Positions 1 to 9,091 of a stretch of 64,000 nucleotides of DNA are shown here, piece after piece. The DNA is from CAXBNB01 sp040151475 (GTDB lineage Bacteria; Bacteroidota; Bacteroidia; Cytophagales; Cyclobacteriaceae): NCBI RefSeq assembly GCF_040151475.1, contig NZ_JBDKWG010000130.1, positions 1-64,000 of the forward strand, in the 5' to 3' direction. The translations under genes were made by a program, and so were the position numbers. Under the pieces are notes generated by a model that saw only the letters and a program-made list of their open reading frames with translations, was not told where the DNA came from and made no database searches. The stretch's first letter is position 1; each line of letters starts with the position of its first letter.

Positions 1-89
1 CTTGCCAAGTGATCTTCAGGTAGCCAATCGTTAAGGTCATGTGGCATAAAAGAAACTTGTTCTCTATCCGCTCCAATAAATGATATCAT
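1..89 (-). CDS. IS1182-like transposase, N-terminal fragment (cut by window edge)
   Basis: Reading the minus strand from an ATG at 89-87 gives 29 codons open to the window edge, with a core of GADREQVSFMPHDLNDWLPE followed by DHLA. This matches the start of IS1182-family (DUF772-type) transposases, which begin with a short lead, a D-R-x-Q-x-x-x-x-P motif, then an L-(D/N)-(D/E)-x-(V/L)-x-E-D stretch. Only the first residues are visible, so I cannot say whether the transposase is intact. The element end should lie between 90 and 235, but the terminal inverted repeat cannot be defined without the other end. The family call rests on recognition of a short stretch and is moderately sure. Confidence 0.6.
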   Translation of the reverse strand, partial: MISFIGADREQVSFMPHDLNDWLPEDHLA

Positions 90-129
90 GCCCCAAGATA
101 TAAATAATTGGGTGGTTTATTAAGTCCGA

Positions 130-144
130 CAGACTCCTAGTCTG
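130..144. repeat. Small perfect hairpin at the IS/chromosome border
   Basis: CAGACT-CCT-AGTCTG is a perfect 6-bp inverted repeat with a 3-nt loop. A second one, ATCATT-TTC-AATGAT, follows about 8 bases downstream. Both lie between the transposase start and the histidine kinase gene, so they may belong to the end of the insertion sequence or to the kinase leader. No poly-T tract follows, so it is not a terminator by sequence. Confidence 0.35.
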
Positions 145-235
145 AAGTATATCATTTTCAATGATGAGATATCAGTAAAATGTAAAAGAATATAGGTAAT
201 TTTATATTCTGCCAGTTCATTTAAGAATCAAAATT

Positions 236-3200
236 ATGGCTATTTTAAACCAGGAAAAATCCGAACTCCTCGATGAAATTGATAAACTCAAACAAGAACT
301 TAGTGAAGTAAAGGATAAATATGAACTTTTACTTGATTTTTCAGGCACTCATTTCATCATATTCGAAGACAACAATGTAATAGAGTTTAGCCCTGAGGCA
401 GAAGATAAATTTGTATTCCCCGATGACTTTCACAAAAAGACCATAGAGGAACTAATGCCTGTTATACAAAACAGTGGTATTAAGTCTGAAACTATATGGA
501 CTCATCAGGTTAAATCAGCTTTACAAAACGAAAACAATACTTTTGAGTTAGAATACCATGACAAATCCGGCAATAAATTCCTGGCAAAAACCACCATTAA
601 CGTTCTAAAAAGGAACAAGTTAATTGCCACTTTAGACATCATTGAAGAAAATGAGAACCTGCGAAAGATGATTCATTCTTTTGCAGACAATGCACCCTTC
701 TTCATACGGATGACAAACCATCATTCGGAATTTAATTTTTTCAGTAAAACCTGGTTAGAATTCACTGGCCGCAATGAAGAAAACGAGGTATCGGAATGGA
801 GTAAGTACATACATGCTAATGATGAAGCTTCTACGCTGAAAACTATCTATCAGGCATTTAAAAACAAATCAAAATATGAATGCTCATTCCGCATCTTTGA
901 TGCGGACGGAGAATACAGATGGTTGTTGGAAACCGGAATACCCAGATTCAATAGCAAAAACGAATTTATTGGTTATATAAGTGTAGCTATAGACATAACT
1001 GAAAGGAAATCAATAGAACTGGAAAGCACAAGACAGCAGGCGATCTTAGAATCAGAGAAGAAAATTCAAAACTCGCTGAACAAGTCAAAGATCATGGCTC
1101 TAACTACCGACACGGAAGGTAACATTACTTTTTGTAATCGTGAATTCATCAAAACACTCGGAATACATCACAATGACCTGCTCAAACAAAATTTATTTGA
1201 TTTTTTTGAACCAGACTCGGCTGTCAATATAAACAAAAAGAAATACCAGCTTATTGCCAAAAACGGGCATTTTTCCGGAACACTATCCGGAACTATATTA
1301 AATGATCAGGGGGAGGCAATTGCCATTCTTTTCAATGCTATCATACTCAAAGATGCCAAAGGAAGAGTCTCCGGCATTACTCTTTTTGGGGAAAACATTA
1401 CCCAAAGGAGAAAGGTTTTAAAGGAATTAGAACAAACCAACAATCAACTCACAGAGCTTTTTGACAATTCTTATGACCTCATCCAAATTTTTGACGAAAA
1501 AGGTAATTTTCAATTTGTAAATAGTGCCTGGAAAGAAAAATTGGGGTATTCGGAAGCAGATCTAAATAACCTTATTTTAAAAGACCTCATCATTCCTGAG
1601 TATTGGGAGCAGACACAACTAAACCTTGAAAAGGTAAAGCAAGGTAACAAGTTAGACAGATTCGAAATTGCATTCCTAAACAAACATGGCAAAAATATTT
1701 TTGTTTCCGGTAGGATAAATTGTACCGTATTCAGCAAAGATCAGATACAATACAGAGGTATATTTTTTGACATTACAGAACGAATAAGGGCAGAAAAAGC
1801 GCAATCTCTTTACTATAAAATTGCCAACTTAACCATAGAGGGTACAAATTTAGAAAACCTGTACTCCAGTATCTATGAGTCTCTGAATGAAATACTGAAA
1901 ATCAGAAACTTTGCGATAGCATTAAAACCTGAAATCAAAAAAGGTAAGATTACATTTCCTTATTACATCAATGAGTTTGAAAAAGAATCTGAATTAGAAG
2001 ATCAAACTGAAATAAGTATGCTCCTGGCCGACTATACTTTTGAAAGGAAAAAACCTTTGATTATTTATCAGGATGGAATCAAAAAAATAGCAGAACTAAA
2101 AAAAGTTAACCTGAAAGGAACACTACCAAAAATATGGCTGGGGGTTCAGGTGAATATATCTAACCAGCCAGTTGGAGTTATTTCCATTCACAGTTATGAA
2201 GACAGAACAGCCTTTAACCACAAAGACCTGGAATTGCTGTTCTTTATTTCCAGTCAGGTGTCTATGGCCGTTGAAAGAAAATTTAATGAAGACAAAATAC
2301 GTAATCAGGCAGCACGGATAAAAGCCATTTTCGAAAGTACCAGCCACCAAATCTGGTCGGTAAATCAAAACCTGAATCTTACTTCATACAACAACAACTA
2401 TGCTGAAGCCTTAAAAAAATATTATAAAATAGATGCAAAAATAGGTGCTGATTTTTATAAAGAGCAGGGCAAGATGCCCAAAAGAATACGTGATTTCTGG
2501 AATAACAAATTTCAAAAAGCTTTTGAAGGACAGACAATCAATTTCGAAAACAAAATCAAAGACAAAAGCGGCAATAACATCTGGAGAGACATCTTTATCA
2601 ATCCCATTCATCAGGACAATGGAGTGATAGAAGAAGTATCGGTAATTGCCAATGACATTACTGAAAAAAGAAATGCCAGCCAGGCACTCATCGAAAGTGA
2701 AGAAAAATTCAGAGAGATTTTCGAATCATTTCAGGACATATACTTCCTCTGCGATCTGGAAGGTAAAATCATAATGGTAAGCCCTTCTACAGAAGAAATT
2801 CTTGGAACCTCTGTGAGCAACATCGAAGGTCAAAATATTTTGCATTTTTTTAAATCAGAAATAGATACAAAAAAAATACTAAAGGATCTCTATCAGAAAA
2901 AACATGTGCGGAACTTTGAAGCTACTGTCAAGGTTAGAAAAAACAGTAAACTTCAGTTTTTGTGTAATATCCGTCTTATCTATCGAAATGGACAGGCGGT
3001 TTCAATTGAAGGAGTTGCTCGTGATATTACTCAATTAAAAAAGGCAAACCAGCAACAAATTAAAGCCAAAGAACTAGCCGAAAAATCTCTGGCAATCAAA
3101 GAGCGATTTCTGGCAAATATGAGCCATGAAATCCGTACCCCAATGAATGGAATTATCGGTATGATCGACCTGATTGGCAGTACAGAGCTCAATCCTGAGC

Positions 3201-4606
3201 AATTCAGCTATATAAAAACGATCAAAAAATCGTCCGAAACCCTACTTGACATCTTAAATGACATTTTGGATCTTTCCAAAATAGAAGCAGGTAAGATGCA
3301 ACTTAAAAAGAAGCCTGTAAACCTCATATCCACATTTGAAAAACTATACGATCTCTACTCCCAGCAAGCGTATGCCAATAATACCAGCTTGTATTATCAT
3401 CTGGGCAGTGACATTCCCGAAGTAATAATGTTGGATGAAACCAGACTCCTTCAGGTACTGTCTAACCTAACTTCTAATGCAATAAAATTTTCAGAAGGAA
3501 AGGGCACCATTAACATAAGCTTGAGGGTACAAAAAAAATTAAAGAACAAATACAAGTTCAAAGTTCAGATTAAAGATGAAGGAATTGGGATAGCCAGAGA
3601 AAATGTCAGCAATCTTTTCAAAAACTTCAACCAGCTTGACAATTCCAGTACTAAAGTGTATTCCGGTACTGGTTTAGGACTTGCCATTTCCAAAGAGCTG
3701 GTCAAAACAATGAAAGGAGATATTGGTGTAGTTTCAACTCCTAGACTTGGAAGTACTTTTTGGTTCACATTTGAAGCAGCGATACCTACCAAGTCCACAC
3801 AAATAGCCAATGCTCAACTCGAATCTGAAAAAATAACCAAAGAATTCATCCAAACTGCCCCCCACATATTGATAGTAGATGACAACAATGTAAACAGAAA
3901 GGTAGCAGGCCTGATTTTGACAAAATCGGGATGTATAGTCCATCTGGCAGAAGGAGGAAAACAAGCTATTGATAAGGTGAAAGAAAACAACTATGATTTG
4001 ATTTTCATGGATATACAAATGCCAGAAATGGATGGAGTGGAAGCCACCAAACAAATCAAATCAATCAAAAAGAAAGTTATTCCTCCAATAGTGGCCATGA
4101 CCGCTTACTCTATGGAAGAAGATCGTTCTCGTTTTCTCAAGCAAGGCCTAGATGATTATATAGCCAAACCAATCAAAGCAGGTTTGCTTATTGACAAAGT
4201 GAAAAAATACCTCTCTTTTGAACCGTCGAAAGTAAAACAAAACATATTTGAAGATAAGTCGCAAGAACTGATCATTAATCAAAATACGCTCAACCAACTC
4301 CTAAAGTATGGAGGACAAGATTTAATAAACTCTGTACTTGAAGATTTTGTAATTGAAGCTGGTCAGCAAATTGATAATTGCTTTCGTTTATTGAAAAATG
4401 GCGAAATGGATATACTTCAAAGGGAGATACATACATTAAAGGGTAGTTCGGGCACCTTGGGCATTGAGCGACTTGAAAAAAAAGCTATTGACCTGGAAAA
4501 AAAATTAAAGCAAAACAATGCATCCATCGATCAGGAACAGATAATTGAAATTCGGAATTCATTTCAGGAATTTCAGGAAAATTATAAGAATATACTTGAA
4601 AACTAA
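236..4606 (+). CDS. Hybrid sensor histidine kinase, multi-PAS/GAF/HisKA/HATPase/REC/HPt
   Basis: This is a 1456-aa, apparently cytosolic phosphorelay protein; no signal peptide or membrane segment is seen. In order there are several PAS/PAC modules (about residues 30-140, 145-260, 275-390, 400-520, 690-810 and 820-940, many ending in an I-T-x-R/K type PAC end such as DITERK or DITEKR) and a GAF domain (about 530-680). These are followed by a HisKA domain with phosphoacceptor His964 in SHEIRTP, a HATPase with GTGLGLA, a receiver domain (acid pair D1215/D1216, phosphoacceptor D1259, conserved K1311) and an HPt domain with H1399 in HTLKGSSG. The chain therefore holds a full His-Asp-His relay, and the final acceptor could be the single-domain response regulator encoded 91 bp downstream. 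The first codons sit about 145 bp from a transposase start. Signals sensed are unknown. Confidence 0.93.
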   Translation: MAILNQEKSELLDEIDKLKQELSEVKDKYELLLDFSGTHFIIFEDNNVIEFSPEAEDKFVFPDDFHKKTIEELMPVIQNSGIKSETIWTHQVKSALQNENNTFELEYHDKSGNKFLAKTTINVLKRNKLIATLDIIEENENLRKMIHSFADNAPFFIRMTNHHSEFNFFSKTWLEFTGRNEENEVSEWSKYIHANDEASTLKTIYQAFKNKSKYECSFRIFDADGEYRWLLETGIPRFNSKNEFIGYISVAIDITERKSIELESTRQQAILESEKKIQNSLNKSKIMALTTDTEGNITFCNREFIKTLGIHHNDLLKQNLFDFFEPDSAVNINKKKYQLIAKNGHFSGTLSGTILNDQGEAIAILFNAIILKDAKGRVSGITLFGENITQRRKVLKELEQTNNQLTELFDNSYDLIQIFDEKGNFQFVNSAWKEKLGYSEADLNNLILKDLIIPEYWEQTQLNLEKVKQGNKLDRFEIAFLNKHGKNIFVSGRINCTVFSKDQIQYRGIFFDITERIRAEKAQSLYYKIANLTIEGTNLENLYSSIYESLNEILKIRNFAIALKPEIKKGKITFPYYINEFEKESELEDQTEISMLLADYTFERKKPLIIYQDGIKKIAELKKVNLKGTLPKIWLGVQVNISNQPVGVISIHSYEDRTAFNHKDLELLFFISSQVSMAVERKFNEDKIRNQAARIKAIFESTSHQIWSVNQNLNLTSYNNNYAEALKKYYKIDAKIGADFYKEQGKMPKRIRDFWNNKFQKAFEGQTINFENKIKDKSGNNIWRDIFINPIHQDNGVIEEVSVIANDITEKRNASQALIESEEKFREIFESFQDIYFLCDLEGKIIMVSPSTEEILGTSVSNIEGQNILHFFKSEIDTKKILKDLYQKKHVRNFEATVKVRKNSKLQFLCNIRLIYRNGQAVSIEGVARDITQLKKANQQQIKAKELAEKSLAIKERFLANMSHEIRTPMNGIIGMIDLIGSTELNPEQFSYIKTIKKSSETLLDILNDILDLSKIEAGKMQLKKKPVNLISTFEKLYDLYSQQAYANNTSLYYHLGSDIPEVIMLDETRLLQVLSNLTSNAIKFSEGKGTINISLRVQKKLKNKYKFKVQIKDEGIGIARENVSNLFKNFNQLDNSSTKVYSGTGLGLAISKELVKTMKGDIGVVSTPRLGSTFWFTFEAAIPTKSTQIANAQLESEKITKEFIQTAPHILIVDDNNVNRKVAGLILTKSGCIVHLAEGGKQAIDKVKENNYDLIFMDIQMPEMDGVEATKQIKSIKKKVIPPIVAMTAYSMEEDRSRFLKQGLDDYIAKPIKAGLLIDKVKKYLSFEPSKVKQNIFEDKSQELIINQNTLNQLLKYGGQDLINSVLEDFVIEAGQQIDNCFRLLKNGEMDILQREIHTLKGSSGTLGIERLEKKAIDLEKKLKQNNASIDQEQIIEIRNSFQEFQENYKNILEN

Positions 4607-4697
4607 GGGGTTAATTCTATTTTTAATTAAATTATAAGCAAATTTGTTCCATTGACTCGCTGTACATTTCACACTTAACCTTAACGAAATTTGCGTA

Positions 4698-5078
4698 ATG
4701 AAGAAAGTAATTATTGCAGAGGATAGCTCGGTCATCCAAAACCTGACCCGAAAAATACTTCAAATTCAAAAGTATGATATCACGTCGGTAAAAAACGGAT
4801 TTGAAGTCATTGATGAAATGAATAAAGATGATTTTGACCTTATTTTAATGGACATCAACATGCCAAAAATGGACGGCATGGAATGTGCCAGGAAAATAAG
4901 AAAAATGGACAACAGACAAAAATCTCAAATCCCCATCATAGCAATAACAGGCAATGCAAAAAATTACTCCATTTCTGATTTTAATGAAGCCGGAATCAAT
5001 GAATTTATCCCCAAACCTCTTAATTTTGACGTGCTGGTAGAAACTGTGAAGAAATATACAGAGAGTAATGCAAACTAA
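4698..5078 (+). CDS. Single-domain (CheY-like) response regulator
   Basis: A 126-aa protein consisting only of a receiver domain. It has the acidic pair E8/D9, phosphoacceptor D52 in LILMDINMPKMDG, a Thr/Ser switch position in AITGNA and the conserved Lys in FIPKPL. No output domain is present, so it works by protein-protein contact or as a phosphate shuttle. Its position just after a hybrid kinase that ends in an HPt domain makes that HPt the obvious partner (inference). Its last 11 bases overlap the next gene, pointing to translational coupling. Confidence 0.92.
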   Translation: MKKVIIAEDSSVIQNLTRKILQIQKYDITSVKNGFEVIDEMNKDDFDLILMDINMPKMDGMECARKIRKMDNRQKSQIPIIAITGNAKNYSISDFNEAGINEFIPKPLNFDVLVETVKKYTESNAN

Positions 5079-5343
5079 ATCTACGAAACACTTTCTAAAT
5101 AAACTTGAAGATCTTTTTTCTGAAACCGACTATGTTTTAAGATACGAAAAAGGTCAATTCCAGTCGGGATATTGTATCCTGAATGAAACCAAAGTAGCTG
5201 TAGTCAATAAATTTTACACAACCGACGGCAAAATCAATTGTCTCTTAGAAATCCTCAAATCTATCAATATTGAGGTAAAGAACCTTTCAGACAAAAACAG
5301 GAAATTATATCAGGAAATCGCTCAAACTCAGCTAGAAATTTGA
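5068..5343 (+). CDS. Conserved-looking 91-aa protein of unknown function
   Basis: I do not recognise a family. The protein is small, soluble, Lys/Glu-rich and without cysteine clusters, signal peptide or membrane segment. The predicted pattern is mixed alpha/beta with a helical C-terminus. It overlaps the response regulator upstream by 11 bases and the hydrolase downstream by 4 bases, so it is very likely a real gene in a tightly packed operon. By position it could be a partner of the CheY-like protein or a handling factor for the hydrolase. Nothing in the sequence decides this. Confidence 0.72.
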   Translation: MQTKSTKHFLNKLEDLFSETDYVLRYEKGQFQSGYCILNETKVAVVNKFYTTDGKINCLLEILKSINIEVKNLSDKNRKLYQEIAQTQLEI

Positions 5344-6101
5344 AAGCTACTTTTTTGGGAACCGGAACCTCACAGGGAGTCCCAGTCATCGCATGTGATT
5401 GCCCAGTATGTCAATCTATTGATTTCAGAGACAAACGTTTGAGATCTGCCATCCACATTGAAACCGAAGACCTGAGTATAGTAGTAGATACCGGGCCTGA
5501 TTTCAGACAGCAAATGATCAGAGAAAGAATAAAAAGATTAGATGCCATTCTTTTTACTCATGAACATAAAGACCATACAGCCGGACTGGACGACATCAGA
5601 GGTTTTAATTTCAGGCAAAAAGGAGATATTCCTATCTATGGACATCAGCGTGTATTAGATCAATTGAAAAAAGAATTTTCATACATTTTTGCAGAAGAGA
5701 AGTACCCTGGAGGGCCCAGAATTGAAATCAATTCTATTGAAAATGAAACCTTTAAAATTGGTAATACAAACATTACACCTATAGAAGTAATGCATTACAA
5801 ACTGCCTGTCTTTGGCTTTAGAATTGGGGATTTTGCTTACATTACGGACGCCAAATACATCAATGAGCCTGAAAAGGAAAAGTTGAGAGGAGTAAAAATC
5901 ATGGTGCTTAATGCCCTTCAAAAAAAACCACATATCTCCCATCTAACATTAGAAGAATCAATAGAGTTGGCAACAGAAATTGATGCTAAACAAACCTATC
6001 TGACTCATGTCAGTCATAATCTTGGATGTCATCGGAATGTCAGTAAAGAACTTCCTCGAAACATTCAACTGGCATACGATGGACTGAAAATATCCTGTTA
6101 G
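5340..6101 (+). CDS. Metallo-beta-lactamase-fold hydrolase, PhnP-like phosphodiesterase family
   Basis: This 253-aa protein opens with FLGTGTSQGVPVIACDCPVC, typical of the PhnP / phosphoribosyl cyclic phosphodiesterase branch of the MBL fold, including the cysteine-rich N-terminal loop (C19, C21, C24). Metal ligands are visible as D50 and H74-x-H76-x-D78-H79, with later ligands in YITDAKY and THVSHNLGCH. Members of this family cleave cyclic phosphodiesters or phosphoribosyl 1,2-cyclic phosphate. No phn genes are nearby, so the substrate here is open. The likely start is TTG at 5340, overlapping the stop of the previous gene (TTGA), because no ATG is available before the conserved FLGTGTS motif. 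Confidence 0.85.
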   Translation: MKATFLGTGTSQGVPVIACDCPVCQSIDFRDKRLRSAIHIETEDLSIVVDTGPDFRQQMIRERIKRLDAILFTHEHKDHTAGLDDIRGFNFRQKGDIPIYGHQRVLDQLKKEFSYIFAEEKYPGGPRIEINSIENETFKIGNTNITPIEVMHYKLPVFGFRIGDFAYITDAKYINEPEKEKLRGVKIMVLNALQKKPHISHLTLEESIELATEIDAKQTYLTHVSHNLGCHRNVSKELPRNIQLAYDGLKISC

Positions 6102-7661
6102 ATGCATTTCAACTATTACTTTCTAAAAGCATTAACAGGCAACATCCGCACTGAACTGGATGGAAAAATACTGACTGATTGTTTCAGTCAAAATAAAGAT
6201 GAATTGGTTTTAATTTTTAATAACCACTCGGAATTTACCATCAAAGCTACTTTCAACAATGAAATAAGCCTTTTAAGTTTTCCCAAAGACTTTAAAAGAG
6301 CCAAAAGAAACTCTGTTGACTTGTTTTCAGAACTAAAAAATAAAGCAGTACAGCAAATTATTCAATATAAAAATGAACGATCTTTTTCAATTCTTTTTAC
6401 AAAGAAATACCTCTTATTATTTAAGCTCCACGGAAGAAGAGCAAATATTATCCTATTCAAGAATGGATCATTTCAATCCATGTTCAAAAACAATTTGATC
6501 AATGACAAAAACATAATCCCTGATAAATTAAGTAAATACATAGATCAATCTGAAAAAGCCATTTTAGATTCTGAATTCGATCTTAGTGGTATTTTTCCAA
6601 CATTCGACAAAAACATAAAAAACTACCTGTATAGTAATGGTTTTGACCGCTCTACAGAAGACAAATTTACGCTACTCCAAAGCTTACTGTATCAACTAAA
6701 CCGAGGCATATTTTACATCAGGCAAGATAGTAAAAATTACCCCTTGCTTAGTCTGCTTGATAATACTGATGATAATGAACTGTATCAAACCAATTCTCCG
6801 ATTGAGGCATGCAATAGGCTGGCATCACTTTACTTCCACACTTATTTATTGATGAGGGAAAAAGAGCTTATCCTCAAAAATATTGACAAGGAAATTGCGA
6901 AAGGAGAAAACTACATTTTAAAGTCCGATGAGAAACTCAATAGTATTACTGAAAGCACAAAATATGATGAATTAGCCAATATCTTAATGGCCAATTTACA
7001 CTTAAAACAACAACATAAAAACTCGATTGAATTATTCGATTTCTACAGAAATCAAAACATCAAAATCAAATTAAAGCCAAACCTGACATTACAAGCCAAT
7101 GCGGAAATATTTTACAGGAAGTCAAAAAATCAACAAGTAGAAATTGATAAAATCAAACAAAACATTCTGGAAAAAGAAAACAGAATGATGGAATTGAATA
7201 GCCTGAAAGAAAAACTTCTGGATATTCAAAATTTAAAAACTCTTCGGAAAGAATCCTTGCCATTTGCAGGTAAGAGTGCCAAAGAAGAAAAACCATTAGC
7301 AAAACCATATATCCATTTTCAAATTGATGGATTTACCGTTCTTGTGGGAAAAAGTGCTAAAAGCAATGACGAACTTTTACGGCATTATACATCAAAAGAC
7401 GATCTATGGCTTCATGCCCGAAATGTTAGTGGATCACATGTGATAATCAAATGCGACAATGCAACCAATATAGCACCTACCACTCTGGAAAAAGTAGCTC
7501 AAATTGCCGCATGGTATTCTAAAGGAAAAAATGATACGCTATGCCCGGTCATCCATACCAGAAGAAAATACGTAAACAAGCCCAAGGGTGCCGCTCCGGG
7601 TAAAGTTACATTACAAAGAGAAGAAGTAATTATGGTAAACCCTTGCCAAAATCCACAATAA
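6102..7661 (+). CDS. NFACT/RqcH-type ribosome quality-control protein
   Basis: A 519-aa protein of the NFACT family (bacterial RqcH, eukaryotic NEMF/Rqc2, older name fibronectin-binding protein A). It has an N-terminal NFACT-N region, central coiled-coil-like helices (about residues 250-390) and a C-terminal NFACT-R domain (about 400-512). The signature blocks are DLWLHARNVSGSH (from residue 434) and PKGAAPGKV. RqcH proteins bind stalled 50S-peptidyl-tRNA complexes and add C-terminal alanine tails. Whether this divergent Bacteroidota form retains tailing activity cannot be told from sequence. Its ATG follows the stop of the MBL gene directly (TAGATG). Confidence 0.87.
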   Translation: MHFNYYFLKALTGNIRTELDGKILTDCFSQNKDELVLIFNNHSEFTIKATFNNEISLLSFPKDFKRAKRNSVDLFSELKNKAVQQIIQYKNERSFSILFTKKYLLLFKLHGRRANIILFKNGSFQSMFKNNLINDKNIIPDKLSKYIDQSEKAILDSEFDLSGIFPTFDKNIKNYLYSNGFDRSTEDKFTLLQSLLYQLNRGIFYIRQDSKNYPLLSLLDNTDDNELYQTNSPIEACNRLASLYFHTYLLMREKELILKNIDKEIAKGENYILKSDEKLNSITESTKYDELANILMANLHLKQQHKNSIELFDFYRNQNIKIKLKPNLTLQANAEIFYRKSKNQQVEIDKIKQNILEKENRMMELNSLKEKLLDIQNLKTLRKESLPFAGKSAKEEKPLAKPYIHFQIDGFTVLVGKSAKSNDELLRHYTSKDDLWLHARNVSGSHVIIKCDNATNIAPTTLEKVAQIAAWYSKGKNDTLCPVIHTRRKYVNKPKGAAPGKVTLQREEVIMVNPCQNPQ

Positions 7662-7711
7662 TATTAGATTTGGCATAGTTAATGTTTCAGCAGATGACAC
7701 ATTCAAATTAA

Positions 7712-8281
7712 ATGGCTATGGTTCGTGTATTTATTATTTTAATTTCCATCTCTTTTTATTCCCTAAGATCAGCAGTTTGTCAGGACGATGATGATGAGAA
7801 TTTCAAATCGATTGTTGAGCATTTCGATGAATTGGACAAAAATTGGCACAGTATGGAGCCAACATTAGACAACTATGAAGGAATCAAAACCTACTGTACA
7901 GACAATGAATACAAAGAAAATGTGCATAAGATGTTGGAGAAATTGCATCATTATGATACTTTGATCATCAACAAAATGAATGATGCTTCTTATGAAATTG
8001 ACAACAGGGAAAGAAATAAGATATTGAAGCAAATTGAAAAATTTGAAGAAGAATACAGTATTCCAAAATTTCTTGAAAAATTAAAACAAGAATGTCATGA
8101 GCGCCATGAAACAGAGCACGACAAAAAATACACTAAAAACGATTTTGCAGATAATTCTTATGATGGACAGAGGCTAATAGTCGAGCAGGAAATCAGTAAA
8201 TACATGAAACACATTACTGCAAAAATTGATCATATCGATAAATACCTTCACCATTTACATATCTCTGAAATTAAATTTTAA
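7712..8281 (+). CDS. Secreted, highly charged helical protein of unknown function
   Basis: No family recognised. The 189-aa product starts with a hydrophobic signal-like segment (about residues 3-23, ending near AVCQ). A very acidic patch (DDDDE) and a long Glu/Lys/His-rich region with heptad-like spacing follow, suggesting a helical or coiled-coil periplasmic or secreted protein. His residues cluster at the C-terminus (HHLH). A second in-frame ATG at 7718 is an equally possible start. It lies 50 bp after the RqcH-like gene and converges with the hydrolase gene, leaving only 14 bp between stops. Confidence 0.65.
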   Translation: MAMVRVFIILISISFYSLRSAVCQDDDDENFKSIVEHFDELDKNWHSMEPTLDNYEGIKTYCTDNEYKENVHKMLEKLHHYDTLIINKMNDASYEIDNRERNKILKQIEKFEEEYSIPKFLEKLKQECHERHETEHDKKYTKNDFADNSYDGQRLIVEQEISKYMKHITAKIDHIDKYLHHLHISEIKF

Positions 8282-8295
8282 GTCATTTTCTATTA

Positions 8296-9039
8296 TCAAA
8301 ATCTAGAAAGGAAATCCGTTAAGGCTTCCCAATAACCTTTATGATCTGTAAACTTTTGCCACAATGCTCTGGATCCGTGATTTCCGGAAGTTTCCGGTAA
8401 ATAATAGGATTTATTGGCTGTATTTATAGCCTCGTAAATATTCCACCAACTGTTTCTTTCGGCCCTTGCAGAAAGAATTAATGAAGGGCATTGTATATCG
8501 ACTGCACTGGATTGTATAAAGTCAGCTGGTTTCCCAAAAGGTTTAAAATATTCTCCCGGGGAAAATGCAACAACAGCATTTACGCTCTTAGGGTTGTCCC
8601 CGGCATATTTCAATACCAAAGAAGATGAATAAGAACTTCCCAGTATTATCACTTTCCCACGTGCTAAAAACTTTTTAACATGAGCAATGGAAGCTTCTAT
8701 ATCTTGATAAGCATCAATATATTTTGTCTCCTTAAGTGCTTTATTGGCATTGACAAAGGTAAAATTCTCTACTCCGTTTACACTTTTACCGGACCGCAAA
8801 TCAACAGCCAGACAATTGTAACCTAAAGCATTGAGTTTTGGTGCGGTTTCCAAATATTCACCACGACTCCATCCAGCCTGGTGAAATAGTATAATGAAAG
8901 GAACTGTATCAGGATGAATTTTGTACAAATCCGCTGTGATTTCTACTCCATCACCGGATTTTATTCTAATAAGATCTGAAGCTCTTAAATTAGAAATTAG
9001 GACAAGGGATAAAAAAATAGGAAAAAACAAAAATCTCAT
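8296..9039 (-). CDS. Secreted alpha/beta hydrolase (dienelactone-hydrolase-like)
   Basis: A 247-aa protein with an N-terminal signal peptide (about residues 1-20, ending LRA). The alpha/beta hydrolase features are an oxyanion-loop motif LFHQAGWSRGEY (51-62), a nucleophile elbow G134-S-S136-Y-S, a likely acid in the region after SLILSA, and a late His in SGNHG. It probably acts as an esterase or lactonase in the periplasm; the substrate is unknown. It lies 52 bp downstream of dapD on the same strand and may be read through from it, although the functions look unrelated. Confidence 0.75.
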   Translation of the reverse strand: MRFLFFPIFLSLVLISNLRASDLIRIKSGDGVEITADLYKIHPDTVPFIILFHQAGWSRGEYLETAPKLNALGYNCLAVDLRSGKSVNGVENFTFVNANKALKETKYIDAYQDIEASIAHVKKFLARGKVIILGSSYSSSLVLKYAGDNPKSVNAVVAFSPGEYFKPFGKPADFIQSSAVDIQCPSLILSARAERNSWWNIYEAINTANKSYYLPETSGNHGSRALWQKFTDHKGYWEALTDFLSRF

Positions 9040-9091
9040 ACTACTTACTATTCATGTTTCTTCCTAAATCTAATCTATTTTTCAGTTGCCA

